The notes beneath the pieces were generated by a model, which searched no databases, had not been told where the DNA came from, and worked only from the letters and a program-made list of their open reading frames with translations. This document shows positions 15,847 to 25,538 of a DNA stretch of 64,000 nucleotides, piece by piece. Each line of letters opens with the position of its first letter. Within the stretch, counting starts at the first letter, position 1. The DNA is taken from NCBI RefSeq assembly GCF_000814765.1, contig NZ_JWIC01000004.1:558001-622000 (forward strand), in the 5' to 3' direction. A program made the translations under genes and the position numbers. The stretch comes from Pseudoalteromonas luteoviolacea. GTDB taxonomy: Bacteria; Pseudomonadota; Gammaproteobacteria; Enterobacterales; Alteromonadaceae.

Positions 15847-16726
15847 GCGTGATTGCATTGAACGTGCAATTAACAGTGTTGTTGCTCAGAGCTATGAAGC
15901 AGATGAAATCATTATCATTGATGATGGCTCTACAGATGACAGTGCAGAGATTGTCACTGCCTTGAATATCAGTAACGTAAAATTAGTGAAGCAGGCAAAT
16001 CAAGGTGTGTCAGAAGCGCGCAATGCAGGTGCTAATCTTGCTAAGAATGAGTTTATTGCTTTTTTAGATGCTGATGATACATGGTCGCCATTTTTCTTGA
16101 ATCGCATTGCAGATTTAATTAATCTACACCCAAACATGGGCCTGTATGCAACGCGTTACCAGAAAGTATACGGTGATAATGATTATAAAGACGCAAAAAT
16201 TGCGTTGACTCAATGGGATGCTAACGGCTATGAAATGAATAACTATTTCGCGGTTGCAGCAAGTGGTGACTTACCATTTACCATGTCGAGTATCGTTGTA
16301 AGAAAGTCGACATTTGATGAGTTAGGTGGCTTCCCGCGCGGTGAGTGGATGGGAGAAGATCAGAGCTTTTATGTCAACTTTGCTTTGTATTCGCGAATTG
16401 CCTACTCTCCGTTAATTGAAAGTTTTTATTTTCAAGGTACTCAAAATAGTGCATGTGACAAGGCGCCACCAAAAGAGTTATGTCCATTTGCTGAGCGTTT
16501 GCTGGATGATGTGAAAGCAGGGCGAATCGCACCTAAGTTAGAGCAGATGGTATTAAAGTACGTTGGCGCACATATTTGCGACTTGGCTAAACGCCATATT
16601 AAACATGGTTCTTATGACTATGCCGCACAGTTACTGTCAAACCCAGTATCTCGCACTAAACCGGTTCATTGGAGTTTTTACAAGCTGGTATCTACGCCAA
16701 TGTGTATTTTCTCTAAAGCCGCATAG
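15803..16726 (+). CDS. Family 2 glycosyltransferase (EPS)
   Basis: 307-residue GT-A transferase: FSVVIPLYNK start, IIDDGSTDDSAEIV, QANQGVSEARNAGA and FLDADDTW (the DxD-like site at about residue 90), later GGFPRGEWMGEDQSF. ATG 15803 is preferred because GGAG lies 8 bases upstream; the ATG at 15797 leaves only 2 bases. The gene starts inside the pyruvyltransferase gene, in another frame. Its N-terminal motif set resembles the other family 2 enzyme of the locus (4958-5965), but the C-terminal halves differ, so different acceptors are likely. Confidence 0.87.
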   Translation: MNSIKFSVVIPLYNKRDCIERAINSVVAQSYEADEIIIIDDGSTDDSAEIVTALNISNVKLVKQANQGVSEARNAGANLAKNEFIAFLDADDTWSPFFLNRIADLINLHPNMGLYATRYQKVYGDNDYKDAKIALTQWDANGYEMNNYFAVAASGDLPFTMSSIVVRKSTFDELGGFPRGEWMGEDQSFYVNFALYSRIAYSPLIESFYFQGTQNSACDKAPPKELCPFAERLLDDVKAGRIAPKLEQMVLKYVGAHICDLAKRHIKHGSYDYAAQLLSNPVSRTKPVHWSFYKLVSTPMCIFSKAA

Positions 16727-16751
16727 ACTTTGACAAGATGTTCAATATTGA

Positions 16752-16781
16752 GCGAGTAAAGTATTTCGCTACTTTATTCGC
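16752..16781. repeat. Inverted repeat between glycosyltransferase and lpxH
   Basis: Twelve-base arms GCGAGTAAAGTA and TACTTTATTCGC with a 6-base loop; all pairs form, including one G-U. It lies between two convergent genes and overlaps the lpxH stop codon. There is no T-run on either side, so it is not a standard intrinsic terminator, although it may stabilise or terminate both transcripts. Confidence 0.5.
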
Positions 16782-17493
16782 TAAAAGCGTGTTGTTCTAA
16801 AGATTGGCTCTCTTCTGTCACAAGTAAATATGAGCTTTGACTATACCAATCTCCTAACACTGTTCTGGTGAACTTATCTTTATGTACTTTTGGCCTATGT
16901 GTATGGCCGTGGATCATGTGTTGTACATTGTACTTTTCAAACATCTCGGCGACTGCGTCGTCTGTCACATCTAATATACTGGGCGCTTTGCCTTGTTGAT
17001 TAAGCTTGCTTTTTGCTCTGGCATTTTTAGCCACTCTGCGTCTGTACCATAACGGCATCGCGAGCATTAACTTCGGCCACCACCAGCCGCGACTTTTTTT
17101 TCGAAACTTTTGATACTCGATATCTTGAGTACACATTTCATCACCGTGCAAAATCAGTGTCGGCGTGCCGTATAGGTCTATCACTGCTTGCTCTGGCAAT
17201 AAAGTCATACCACATAACTTGGCATACTGTTCGCCAATTAAAAAATCACGGTTGCCGTGAATAAAGTACACGTTTGTACCTGTATGACTGATAGCTTTGA
17301 GTCGTTTAGCAACTTCAATTGCAAGTGGGTCGCCTTCATCATCGCCAATCCAAACTTCAAAAAAGTCACCCAATATGTATAACGCGTCCACACTGTCATC
17401 TATAAAAGCATCTAAGAAGTTATAAAAGGCGTTGGTGATGTCTGGTCTGTGTTCGGTTAAATGAAGGTCGGAAATAAAGTAGGTCTTGCGCAT
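16774..17493 (-). CDS. lpxH: UDP-2,3-diacylglucosamine diphosphatase
   Basis: 239 residues. Hydrolyses UDP-2,3-diacylglucosamine to lipid X and UMP in lipid A synthesis, as a peripheral inner-membrane metallophosphoesterase. Metal-site motifs are present: ISDLHL at the N-terminus, GDFFEVWIGDD, HGNRDFL, ILHGDEM and HGHTHRP near the C-terminus. The start at 17493 (MRKTYFISDLHL) is chosen because the family begins directly with this beta-strand; an in-frame start 13 codons upstream would add an atypical leader. It follows ppiB by 53 bases in the same direction and is probably co-transcribed, as in many gammaproteobacteria. Confidence 0.93.
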   Translation of the reverse strand: MRKTYFISDLHLTEHRPDITNAFYNFLDAFIDDSVDALYILGDFFEVWIGDDEGDPLAIEVAKRLKAISHTGTNVYFIHGNRDFLIGEQYAKLCGMTLLPEQAVIDLYGTPTLILHGDEMCTQDIEYQKFRKKSRGWWWPKLMLAMPLWYRRRVAKNARAKSKLNQQGKAPSILDVTDDAVAEMFEKYNVQHMIHGHTHRPKVHKDKFTRTVLGDWYSQSSYLLVTEESQSLEQHAFSE

Positions 17494-17546
17494 GATGTCT
17501 CTTGTTATAAATAAGAGCGCCTTAGCGCTCATATTTTTAGTCAGTG

Positions 17547-18041
17547 TTATTCAGTGATGGTTGCACTTTCGATGATTACATCATCCAGTGGCACATCCTG
17601 ATGGAAGCCTGATGAACCTGTTGCAACACCTTTGATCTTGTTCACAACGTCCATGCCTTCAACAACTTCAGCAAATACGCAATAACCCCAACCCTGAGAT
17701 GTTTCGCTTGAGAAGTTTAGGAAGTCATTGTCATTCACGTTGATGAAAAACTGTGCTGTTGCAGAGTGAGGATCTGGCGTACGTGCCATGGCAAGTGTAC
17801 CAACTTTGTTAGCAAGACCATTGTTTGCTTCATTTTGGATAGGTGCGTCAACTTCTTTTTGACTCATACCAGGCTCAAAACCACCGCCTTGGATCATGAA
17901 GCCATCGATCACACGGTGAAAGATAGTGCCAGTGTAAAAGCCGCTTTCAACATATTTTTTGAAGTTTGCAACTGTAGCAGGTGCTTCTTTTTCAAATAGT
18001 GCGATTTTGATTTCGCCGAAGTTTGTTTGTAAAACAACCAT
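17547..18041 (-). CDS. ppiB: Cytoplasmic peptidyl-prolyl cis-trans isomerase B (cyclophilin)
   Basis: 164 residues, full cyclophilin length with no signal peptide. The core motifs [32 protein letters not shown] and [15 protein letters not shown] are all present, including the catalytic Arg of FHRV. AAGGA ribosome site upstream of the ATG. It is divergent from cysS, the ppiB/cysS arrangement common in this group. It catalyses proline isomerisation during folding in the cytoplasm. Confidence 0.95.
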   Translation of the reverse strand: MVVLQTNFGEIKIALFEKEAPATVANFKKYVESGFYTGTIFHRVIDGFMIQGGGFEPGMSQKEVDAPIQNEANNGLANKVGTLAMARTPDPHSATAQFFINVNDNDFLNFSSETSQGWGYCVFAEVVEGMDVVNKIKGVATGSSGFHQDVPLDDVIIESATITE

Positions 18042-18248
18042 AATGGGTCCTTGAATTACAATGATAAGATTAAAACGCTATTTTATAGTACATCTGCTGA
18101 ACTACAAAGTGTTGAAATAACTTTGACAGTTTTGCTGTTTAAATTTTGTTACCTAGATAGGGTAAAATTCGCCTTTTTACGGTGGTGACGAGCTTTTTCA
18201 AGTGATATGATGCAAAAGTTTCAAACTCGAATTTAGGAAAATTACTAC

Positions 18249-19628
18249 ATGTTGCAGATATACGACACACTGACACGTCAAAAGTCACAATTTAAACCGC
18301 TTGTTGAAGGCAAAGTCGGCATGTATGTGTGTGGTATTACAATCTATGATTTCTGTCATGTAGGACATGCACGCACATATGTATCTTTCGATGTAATCAA
18401 CCGTTATTTTCGTTATTTAGGTTATGACGTTACTTATGTTCGTAACATCACTGATGTCGACGATAAAATCATCAAGCGTGCAGCAGAGAATAAAGAAGAG
18501 ATCAATGACCTGACAGTGCGTATGACCAAAGCTATGCACGATGACTTTGAGGCATTAAATATCTTACCTGCTGACATTGAGCCAACAGTAACGGGTCATA
18601 TGGATGAAATCATCGAAATGATCGAGCGCTTAATTGCTAAAAAACATGCCTATGTCGGAAAAAGCGGCGATGTATTATTTGATGTTTCCACATTTAAAGA
18701 TTACGGTCAGCTATCACAGCAAGATTTGGATATGCTTCAAGCCGGTGCGCGTGTTGAAGTGGCTGAAGGCAAAGATGATCCACTTGATTTTGTACTATGG
18801 AAAAAAGCCAAGCCAGGTGAGCCATCTTGGACATCACCATGGGGCGAAGGTCGACCAGGTTGGCATATTGAATGTAGTGCAATGAGTTCTAAGCACTTAG
18901 GTGATTTATTTGATATTCATGGTGGTGGTTCAGATCTACAGTTTCCGCACCATGAAAATGAAATTGCACAATCTTGCTGCGCAAATAATGGCTGTTACGT
19001 AAATACTTGGATCCACACAGGTATGGTACAAGTCAACAAAGAAAAAATGTCTAAATCTTTAGGTAACTTCTTTACTGTACGTGAAGTATTAAAGGCGTAT
19101 GACCGCGAGACGGTGCGTTATTTCCTGATTAATGGTCACTACCGTAGTCAGTTAAACTACTCACAAGAAAACTTAGATCAAGCTCGCTCATCTCTAGAGC
19201 GTATCTACACGGCTCTACGTGGTGTGGAGCTTGTGGAAGTTGAGCTTAAGGGCAATGCTTACGCAGAGCGTTTTGAAGCTGCCATGAATGATGATTTCAA
19301 TACGCCAGAAGCTTTACCTGTTATTTTTGAGTTGGCCAAAGAAGTAAACTTATTGAAAGATACTGACGTAAAAGCCGCAGGTGAGCACGCCTATATTTTG
19401 GTAAAATTAGCTGAAGTACTCGGGATCGCTCAACAGACGCCGGAGAGCTTTTTACAAGGTGAGCAAGATGAAGATGAAGTGGCGAAAATTGAAGCTTTGA
19501 TCGAGCAGCGTAACACTGCACGTGCCAATAAAGATTGGGCTGCTGCTGATGAGGCGAGAGATGCATTAACTGCGCTGGGCGTCGTGTTGGAAGACAGTGC
19601 TGGAAAAACGACTTGGCGTAAAGCGTAA
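18249..19628 (+). CDS. cysS: Cysteinyl-tRNA synthetase
   Basis: 459 residues, class Ia synthetase charging tRNA-Cys. The HIGH-equivalent [12 protein letters not shown] (about residue 30-40) and KMSKSLGNF (about 266-274) are intact. Zinc-binding cysteines occur ([13 protein letters not shown]) together with an H-E pair in FPHHENE. The DALR/anticodon domain occupies the C-terminal third. ATG 18249 matches the family start [10 protein letters not shown]. Followed by a good terminator. Confidence 0.97.
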   Translation: MLQIYDTLTRQKSQFKPLVEGKVGMYVCGITIYDFCHVGHARTYVSFDVINRYFRYLGYDVTYVRNITDVDDKIIKRAAENKEEINDLTVRMTKAMHDDFEALNILPADIEPTVTGHMDEIIEMIERLIAKKHAYVGKSGDVLFDVSTFKDYGQLSQQDLDMLQAGARVEVAEGKDDPLDFVLWKKAKPGEPSWTSPWGEGRPGWHIECSAMSSKHLGDLFDIHGGGSDLQFPHHENEIAQSCCANNGCYVNTWIHTGMVQVNKEKMSKSLGNFFTVREVLKAYDRETVRYFLINGHYRSQLNYSQENLDQARSSLERIYTALRGVELVEVELKGNAYAERFEAAMNDDFNTPEALPVIFELAKEVNLLKDTDVKAAGEHAYILVKLAEVLGIAQQTPESFLQGEQDEDEVAKIEALIEQRNTARANKDWAAADEARDALTALGVVLEDSAGKTTWRKA

Positions 19629-19652
19629 GCACATCTTAATAAATATTTAAAA

Positions 19653-19678
19653 AGGAGCACTGAGTGCTCTTTTTTTTT
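19653..19678 (+). terminator. Rho-independent terminator of cysS
   Basis: GAGCAC paired with GTGCTC around TGA, flanked by AAAAAGG and an eight-base T-run. Confidence 0.9.
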
Positions 19679-19991
19679 AGCAGAAATATGTATGGCAGGG
19701 CCCATTTGAGTGAAATGCGTCAGTGCTCCCATTACCCCCTGTTTTTGTCTGGTAGCCCCCAGCAATATTCGTTCTCTCAGCATAAGGGAGTGCACGGCTA
19801 TCGTTACTTAAATTCTTTACTTTCTTTTTATTTTCATCTTATCACCGGTATTTTCTTACAGGCGAAATTATGCTGATACATTTTTAAGCTATTCTTTGCG
19901 TGCTTAAATGCCAGTCTCTTTGGCTGAAAATATCCTTGGCTTTTTTTTGAACGGTGATATTTTGAGTGTATCGTGTTTTGAATGGAAACGT
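19679..19991. other. Intergenic gap without recognisable gene
   Basis: 313 bases between the cysS terminator and the RidA start. Short ORFs here have no ribosome site or recognisable motif. The region must hold the ridA promoter, but no convincing -35/-10 pair was found. Confidence 0.4.
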
Positions 19992-20453
19992 ATGATGAAG
20001 GAAAAAATAATTGCTTTAACTTTTTTGGCCGCAGCGAGCCATGGCATCGCTAAACCTAACAAGCAGGTTGAGCACCTAAACTCTTATGCTGTTTTACCTG
20101 CTGGCCATAATTTGCCATTTTCAGAGGCTGTACGTGTGAATGATATGGTGTACTTATCTGGCCAAATTGGCATTCAACCCGGCACAACACAGCTGGTGAA
20201 AGGCGGTATTACCGGTGAAAGTAAGCAAACTATGGAAAATATTCAAGCAAGCTTAGAAGCTCACGGCTTATCGATGCAGAATATTGTGAAGTGCACGATT
20301 ATGCTTGCAGATATCAAGGAATGGCCTAAGTTCAATACGGTGTATACGAAGTATTTTTCAAAACCTTATCCAGCGCGAAGTGCTTTTGCAACCAACGGAT
20401 TAGCATTAGGGGCTCGGGTAGAAGTAGAGTGTATGGCGGCAATACCGAAATAA
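19992..20453 (+). CDS. RidA/YjgF-family protein with signal peptide
   Basis: 153 residues with an N-terminal Sec signal-like segment (MMKEKIIALTFLAAASHGIA) followed by a complete RidA domain. The domain has FSEAVRVNDMVYLSGQIG, the catalytic-type Arg in PARSAFATNGLALGARVEVE, and the conserved Glu of VEVECMA. RidA proteins hydrolyse reactive enamine/imine intermediates, and most are cytoplasmic. The signal segment here predicts a periplasmic version. ATG 19992 is chosen because the longer in-frame form (from 19908) would bury the signal peptide. The substrate is unknown. Confidence 0.8.
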   Translation: MMKEKIIALTFLAAASHGIAKPNKQVEHLNSYAVLPAGHNLPFSEAVRVNDMVYLSGQIGIQPGTTQLVKGGITGESKQTMENIQASLEAHGLSMQNIVKCTIMLADIKEWPKFNTVYTKYFSKPYPARSAFATNGLALGARVEVECMAAIPK

Positions 20454-20572
20454 TCACGGTAAATATTTACTGTTCAGCTTGCTCCTCATTTAGTTTATCT
20501 ATTTGACGCTTTGTTAATCTTAGAGTGCATGCTATTTTTGCGCCCTAAGCAATAAATAAGGAGTTGAATATA

Positions 20573-20854
20573 ATGAAGTTTGCTTGTGGTATAGGTTTAC
20601 TCGCGCTGTTTTTAACTGGGTGTAAGGTTAATGAGGGTGAGTCTTTTGATAAAGATGCAGCCCCAGAAGAACGTACAGAATACCAAGGTGTTGAAGGGGT
20701 TGTGCAGTCGCAAAAAGATAAAGTCTACCTCATGAATAAAGAGCTAACAGAAAAGTGTAAAAATGCCAAAGTCGATCATGCTGTGGCTATTACAAATAAC
20801 GATATGAAGGCACAAAAAGCACAATTAGAAATTATCAAGTCTATGTGTAGATAA
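20573..20854 (+). CDS. Small putative lipoprotein
   Basis: 93 residues with signal peptide and lipobox LTGC at about 16-19 (MKFACGIGLLALFLTGC), followed by a charged helical region with two further cysteines near the end. AAGGAG ribosome site 10 bases upstream of ATG 20573. No family is recognised. It is a monocistronic gene between ridA and the 137-residue hypothetical gene, followed by a 9-base-stem inverted repeat. Confidence 0.6.
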   Translation: MKFACGIGLLALFLTGCKVNEGESFDKDAAPEERTEYQGVEGVVQSQKDKVYLMNKELTEKCKNAKVDHAVAITNNDMKAQKAQLEIIKSMCR

Positions 20855-20882
20855 ATCAGGCTTTAGGTGCTAAATGTGACAG

Positions 20883-20911
20883 GCCAAGTTGACTACTGCC
20901 CTCAACTTGGC
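20883..20911. repeat. Perfect inverted repeat, possible weak terminator
   Basis: GCCAAGTTG and CAACTTGGC with an 11-base loop, 28 bases past the lipoprotein stop. The downstream sequence GCGGTGTTTGCTTTG is only mildly T-rich. Confidence 0.5.
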
Positions 20912-20972
20912 GCGGTGTTTGCTTTGAATTTGTGGTAGAGGAGCATATTTACCACAGTTTAAGGAGAAGACA

Positions 20973-21386
20973 ATGTTATTGCATAAAAGCGTCTCAATTC
21001 CCCCTACCGAATTCATGCAAATAAAAGGGCCCAAATCAAAAGAGAGCGAGCCTCAGGTGTTTGCTAAAGAAATGACTAGCTTCAGTACAGACTCGGAATT
21101 ATCTCAATCATTAAAGCAAAAAGATCTCTCAGCCTCTCGATTAAATGACAGTTTTTTAGCACAAGCCCGTCAATCAATGATGTTTAATCGCATCGGGGTG
21201 AATGAAGATAAGATCAAAGAAATAGAGTCAAAAATGCAAGAATTATTGGCAAGACTTGAGTCTGGAGAAATTGATCAAAAAGAATTTGAAAAGCAAATGT
21301 CTGCTTTGCAAGAGATGCTTGCGAAAGAATATAGAAGAGGAGGGGGTGAGGAAAGTGAAGAGGATGTAAAAGTGGAGCACCCTTAA
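20973..21386 (+). CDS. Hypothetical protein with C-terminal coiled coil
   Basis: 137 residues and a strong AAGGAGAAG ribosome site 6 bases before the ATG, so it is very likely translated. The N-terminal 65 residues are polar and look disordered. About 75-120 form a heptad-like helix (EDKIKEIESKMQELLARLE, then KEFEKQMSALQEMLAKEY), and the tail is acidic. No signal peptide, membrane segment or known domain is seen. It converges on folD with a 22-base gap. Confidence 0.6.
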   Translation: MLLHKSVSIPPTEFMQIKGPKSKESEPQVFAKEMTSFSTDSELSQSLKQKDLSASRLNDSFLAQARQSMMFNRIGVNEDKIKEIESKMQELLARLESGEIDQKEFEKQMSALQEMLAKEYRRGGGEESEEDVKVEHP

Positions 21387-21408
21387 CATTGAGCACTCCA
21401 ATAATACA

Positions 21409-22263
21409 TTAGCTGTGGTAGTTTTCGCACGCTTCTAATGTATTTTCAATTAAGCTCGCGACTGTCATTGGACCAACACCACCAGGGACTGGTGTAATAA
21501 AGCTGGCTTTTGTTTCTGCAACATCATATTGCACGTCACCAACTAGTTTGCCCGACTCTAGGCGGTTAATGCCTACATCAATCACAATTGCCCCTTCTTT
21601 TACCCAGTCGCCAGGAATAAACTCTGGTTTCCCGACTGCGACAACTAACAGATCAGCACGGCGAACATGAGATTCTAAGTCTTGCGTAAACTTATGACAT
21701 ACCGTTGTTGTGCAGCCTGCGAGTAGAAGCTCAAGAGACATGGGTCGGCCAACGATATTTGATGCCCCAACAACGACCGCGTGCATACCCTTGTAGCGGA
21801 CACCGGTTGATTCCAGTAACGTAATAATGCCCTTTGGTGTGCATGGTCTCAGTGCAGGCATTCTTTGTGCAAGTCTTCCCACATTGTAAGGGTGAAAACC
21901 ATCTACGTCTTTATGAGGATGAATTCGTTCAAGGATTTTTTCTGCATCAAGCCCTTCAGGTAAAGGCAATTGAACAAGGATCCCATCCACTTCTTGATCT
22001 TGGTTTAAATTGTCGATTAACTCCAACAGCTGTGCTTCGCTTGTATCACTAGGTAAGTCATATGATTTAGAAACAAAGCCAACTTCTTCACATGCTTTGC
22101 GCTTTGAGCCAACATATACTTGGCTCGCGGGGTCTTGTCCGACAAGTACCACTGCCAGTCCTGGAGCTCTAAGTCCTTCAGTTACGCGCTGCTCAACACG
22201 TGTTGCGACAGTACTGCGAACCTGCTTCGCAATTGCTTTGCCATCGATGATGTTTGCCGTCAT
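21409..22263 (-). CDS. folD: Methylenetetrahydrofolate dehydrogenase / cyclohydrolase
   Basis: 284 residues, bifunctional one-carbon enzyme interconverting 5,10-methylene-, 5,10-methenyl- and 10-formyl-tetrahydrofolate. The motifs [12 protein letters not shown] (catalytic Lys), [30 protein letters not shown] (NADP-binding) and [14 protein letters not shown] are present. AAGG ribosome site upstream of the ATG. Divergent from the tRNA cluster across about 300 bases. Confidence 0.97.
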   Translation of the reverse strand: MTANIIDGKAIAKQVRSTVATRVEQRVTEGLRAPGLAVVLVGQDPASQVYVGSKRKACEEVGFVSKSYDLPSDTSEAQLLELIDNLNQDQEVDGILVQLPLPEGLDAEKILERIHPHKDVDGFHPYNVGRLAQRMPALRPCTPKGIITLLESTGVRYKGMHAVVVGASNIVGRPMSLELLLAGCTTTVCHKFTQDLESHVRRADLLVVAVGKPEFIPGDWVKEGAIVIDVGINRLESGKLVGDVQYDVAETKASFITPVPGGVGPMTVASLIENTLEACENYHS

Positions 22264-22566
22264 GGGTGACCTTTATATCTAGGGGTTATTTACTTGAACG
22301 ATTATAGAGCTTATTTGGGGACTCTATTAACAATACTTACAGCTGCAGTCTTAATGGGCACATACAATATTGCTTTTCAGAGATAATAAAGCTGTGTTGA
22401 CTATATTTTCGCAAACTTGAGCTAATTAGCCAAGCAAGATTCCGTGTTAATGTAGCTGCATTAATATAAGTCACAGTGGTTGTTGAGTGATTTTTGTCTT
22501 TTTAAGCTGCTTTTTAACCCTTTTGAGTCAAAAATAGGCAGTTGAACGAATTTATAAAAAAAATGT

Positions 22567-22595
22567 TTGACCTCAACAACTCAAAACCCTATTAT
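22567..22595 (+). promoter_or_regulatory. Sigma-70 promoter of the tRNA cluster
   Basis: TTGACC (-35), exact 17-base spacer, TATTAT (-10), then a GC-rich discriminator GCACCCCG of the kind seen at stringently controlled stable-RNA promoters. The first tRNA begins about 50 bases after the expected start point. The rest of the 22264-22566 gap shows no gene. Confidence 0.8.
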
Positions 22596-22651
22596 GCACC
22601 CCGTTGCCAACGAGGGGTGTTAAACAAAAAATTCTTAGTAAGTAACAAATT

Positions 22652-22728
22652 CGGCGATTAGCGCAGCTTGGTAGCGCACTTGGTTTGGGTCCAAGGGGTC
22701 GCAGGTTCAAATCCTGCATCGCCGACCA
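22652..22728 (+). tRNA. tRNA-Pro (anticodon TGG), copy 1
   Basis: 77 bases. The acceptor CGGCGAT pairs with ATCGCCG, followed by discriminator A and encoded CCA. The anticodon loop carries TGG, and the T-arm is GCAGGTTCAAATCCTGC. Identical to the copies at 22980 and 23081. Confidence 0.97.
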
Positions 22729-22777
22729 CTTCCTCCTCGAGGAAGTAGGTGGATAGCACACAAGTGTTGTTTGTGTT

Positions 22778-22854
<77 letters not shown>

Positions 22855-22881
22855 TTTAAACAAAGTCCACAAGTATGTAGT

Positions 22882-22958
22882 GGCGGCTGTAGCTCAGTTG
22901 GTAGAGCCCTGGATTGTGATTCCGGTTGTCGTGGGTTCGAGCCCCATCAGTCGCCCCA
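22882..22958 (+). tRNA. tRNA-His (anticodon GTG)
   Basis: The extra G-1 at 22882 faces C73, diagnostic of tRNA-His. Acceptor GCGGCTG with CAGTCGC, anticodon GTG in GGATTGTGATTCC, encoded CCA. Confidence 0.96.
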
Positions 22959-22979
22959 TCTACACACTCAAAATTATAT

Positions 22980-23056
22980 CGGCGATTAGCGCAGCTTGGT
23001 AGCGCACTTGGTTTGGGTCCAAGGGGTCGCAGGTTCAAATCCTGCATCGCCGACCA
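22980..23056 (+). tRNA. tRNA-Pro (anticodon TGG), copy 2
   Basis: Identical over all 77 bases to the copy at 22652. Confidence 0.97.
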
Positions 23057-23080
23057 CTTTTCAAAAAAATATACTATTAT

Positions 23081-23157
23081 CGGCGATTAGCGCAGCTTGG
23101 TAGCGCACTTGGTTTGGGTCCAAGGGGTCGCAGGTTCAAATCCTGCATCGCCGACCA
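23081..23157 (+). tRNA. tRNA-Pro (anticodon TGG), copy 3
   Basis: Identical to copies 1 and 2; 24 bases after copy 2, the signature of recent local duplication. Confidence 0.97.
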
Positions 23158-23236
23158 TCTTCCTTCTAATTATCTCATATTATCTCATTCATTTAATTTA
23201 CTGTCTTTTTTCCTATTATTTATTTGTTCTGATTGC

Positions 23237-23264
23237 TCGACTCTCCCGTTTTATAGGTTATAAT
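23237..23264 (+). promoter_or_regulatory. Probable sigma-70 promoter of tig
   Basis: Perfect -10 TATAAT at 23259 with a weak -35 TCGACT (four of six) 16 bases upstream. It lies about 170 bases upstream of the trigger factor ATG, leaving a long 5' leader that contains a TGCCCT/GGGGCA short hairpin. Confidence 0.55.
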
Positions 23265-23431
23265 GCCGCGTCTAATGTTTAACATAGTGCCCTGATGGGG
23301 CAGGCAGCAAGCTCGACAGGTAATTGGTTGTGAATAAATGCAGTGTTTGCATTGTTTCTGATTACACTATTATGTCGACTTGTTTGTGAAGGAAGGCGCG
23401 TTGCCGCCAAAAATGAAAATTGAGGTATATC

Positions 23432-24739
23432 ATGCAAGTTTCTGTTGAGACGACTCAAGGCCTTGAGCGCCGTCTGACTATCACCGTTCCTGCAGAGAAC
23501 GTTGAGACTGAAGTTAAAAAACGCTTACAACAACTGTCTAAAACACAGCGTATTGACGGTTTCCGTCCTGGTAAAGTACCAGTTTCTGTGATCAACAAGC
23601 GCTACGGTGCAGCAGTTCGTCAAGAAGTTGCTGGCGACCTTATGCAGCGTAACTACATTGAAGCAATCGTTTCTGAAAAAATTAACCCAGCAGGTGCACC
23701 GAGCTTTGCTCCTAAATCACTTGAAGCTGGTAAAGATCTAGAGTTTGAAGCGACTTTTGAAGTTTATCCAGAAGTTGAAATTAAAGACTTAGATAAAGTA
23801 GCTGTTGAAAAGCCAGTTGTTGAAGTAACTGCAGACGACCTTGCTAACATGCTTGAGACACTTCGTAAGCAGCACGCAACTTGGACTGAAGTCGATGCAG
23901 CTGCAGGCGAAAACGATCGCGTAACAGTTGATTTCCTAGGTACTGTAGACGGTGAAGAGTTCGAAGGCGGTAAAGCTGAAGACTTCCCTCTAGAGCTAGG
24001 CCAAGGTCGTATGATCCCAGGTTTTGAAGATGGTATCGTAGGCAAGAAAGCGGGTGAAGAAGTCGTTGCTGACGTAACTTTCCCAGAAGAGTACCACGCT
24101 GAAAACCTAAAAGGTAAGCCAGCTCAATTCACTATCACTGTGAAGAAAGTTGAAGTGCAAGAGCTTCCTGAGCTAAGCGATGAGTTCGCAACTAAGTTCG
24201 GTGTTGCTGAAGGCGGTGTTGATGCACTTAAAGAAGAAGTTAAGAAGAACATGACTCGCGAACTTGACCAAGCTGTTAAAGCAAAGGTAAAAGAGCAAGC
24301 AATCAAAGGTCTTCTAGACACAAATGAAGTTGAAGTGCCAAAAGCACTTATCGATCAAGAAATTGACGCGCTTCGTCAGCAAGCTGCACAGCGTTTTGGC
24401 GGCGACGCTAAAAACATGCCAGAGCTTCCTGCTGAGCTTTTCCACGAGCAAGCAGTAACTCGTGTTAAAACTGGTCTTCTTCTAGGTGAAGTGATCAAAG
24501 CAAACGACATTAAAGTTGATGATGCTAAAGTTGAATCACTAATCGAAACGGTTGCTTCTGCATACGAAGATCCTTCAGAAGTAGTTAACTACTACAAAGA
24601 AAATGATCAATTAATGCAGCAAATGCGTAATGTTGCAATGGAAGAGCAAGCTGTAGAAGCTGTACTTTCAAGCGCAACGGTAACTGATGTTGAGAAATCT
24701 TTCGACGACATCATGAACCCACAGCAAGCTGCAGAGTAA
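23432..24739 (+). CDS. tig: Trigger factor (ribosome-associated chaperone)
   Basis: 435 residues. Binds ribosomal protein L23 at the exit tunnel and folds nascent chains. The ribosome-binding segment carries the signature GFRPGKVP (about 44-51). A central FKBP-type PPIase domain (about 160-245) contains [17 protein letters not shown] and [14 protein letters not shown] helical C-terminal substrate-cradle region follows. ATG 23432 gives the family start [14 protein letters not shown]; an upstream in-frame TTG at 23420 is not needed. It heads the tig-clpP-clpX-lon block and is followed by its own terminator. Confidence 0.97.
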   Translation: MQVSVETTQGLERRLTITVPAENVETEVKKRLQQLSKTQRIDGFRPGKVPVSVINKRYGAAVRQEVAGDLMQRNYIEAIVSEKINPAGAPSFAPKSLEAGKDLEFEATFEVYPEVEIKDLDKVAVEKPVVEVTADDLANMLETLRKQHATWTEVDAAAGENDRVTVDFLGTVDGEEFEGGKAEDFPLELGQGRMIPGFEDGIVGKKAGEEVVADVTFPEEYHAENLKGKPAQFTITVKKVEVQELPELSDEFATKFGVAEGGVDALKEEVKKNMTRELDQAVKAKVKEQAIKGLLDTNEVEVPKALIDQEIDALRQQAAQRFGGDAKNMPELPAELFHEQAVTRVKTGLLLGEVIKANDIKVDDAKVESLIETVASAYEDPSEVVNYYKENDQLMQQMRNVAMEEQAVEAVLSSATVTDVEKSFDDIMNPQQAAE

Positions 24740-24796
24740 GTTTCTTACCTCGTCTTAGAGGAAAGCATTGACTTACAGCTAAGCTAACGCTTAAAT

Positions 24797-24839
24797 GGCT
24801 CGTAATGCTCTGTTAAACGCAGCGCTGCGAGCCTTTTTT
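24797..24839 (+). terminator. Terminator of tig
   Basis: GGCTCG pairs with CGAGCC across a loop that itself holds a small AGCGCT palindrome, followed by TTTTTT. Confidence 0.8.
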
Positions 24840-24929
24840 GTTAATAGTGATTAATAGTTTAAGGCATGTTCAAGTAGTGATGCTTGAATGACGCGGCAAG
24901 CCTGCCTCGCATATAAAGGAACCAATAAT

Positions 24930-25538
24930 ATGAATGACGGTATGATAGACCCTCTAAACGCCTTAGTGCCTATGGTTGTTGAACAAACAGCGAAAGGTGA
25001 ACGCTCGTACGATATTTACTCGCGTCTTTTAAAAGAAAGAATTATTTTCTTAACAGGCCAAGTTGAAGACCATATGGCTAACTTAATTGTGGCGCAGATG
25101 CTATTCCTAGAGTCAGAAAGCCCAGAAAAAGATATATTTCTATATATTAATTCTCCAGGTGGCTCTGTGACTGCAGGTATGTCAATTTACGATACGATGA
25201 ACTTCATCAAGCCCGATGTGAGCACTGTTTGCGTTGGTCAAGCGGCAAGTATGGGGGCGTTTTTATTGTCTGGTGGTGCTAAAGGTAAGCGTTACTGTCT
25301 ACCAAATTCTCGTGTAATGATCCATCAACCTCTAGGGGGTTTCCAAGGGCAGGCATCTGACTTTGAAATTCACGCCAAAGAAATCCTAACTATCAAAGAA
25401 AAATTAAACAGGTTAATGGCAGAGCATACAGGTCAGCCATACGAAGTACTTGCTAATGACACTGACCGTGATAATTTTATGAATGCGCAAGAAGCAGTCG
25501 ATTACGGGCTAGTTGACGCGGTGCATACAAGCCGCTAG
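24930..25538 (+). CDS. clpP: ATP-dependent Clp protease proteolytic subunit
   Basis: 202 residues, serine protease forming the tetradecameric chamber that works with ClpX/ClpA. The catalytic triad is visible: S107 in [10 protein letters not shown]132 in IHQPLGG and D181 in DTDRDNF. ATG 24930 is chosen because AAAGGA lies 9 bases upstream and it gives the family start; the in-frame ATG at 24888 would add 14 atypical residues. clpX follows after 229 bases in the same direction. Confidence 0.96.
   Translation: MNDGMIDPLNALVPMVVEQTAKGERSYDIYSRLLKERIIFLTGQVEDHMANLIVAQMLFLESESPEKDIFLYINSPGGSVTAGMSIYDTMNFIKPDVSTVCVGQAASMGAFLLSGGAKGKRYCLPNSRVMIHQPLGGFQGQASDFEIHAKEILTIKEKLNRLMAEHTGQPYEVLANDTDRDNFMNAQEAVDYGLVDAVHTSR

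Noticed and set aside
19664-19876. 70-codon ORF after cysS
   Set aside because: It begins inside the cysS terminator T-run and shows no motif or ribosome site.
24880-24913. Possible sigma-32 promoter before clpP (CTTGAAT ... CATAT)
   Set aside because: The spacing is too long, the -10 matches only 6 of 8, and the start point would fall on the ribosome-binding site.
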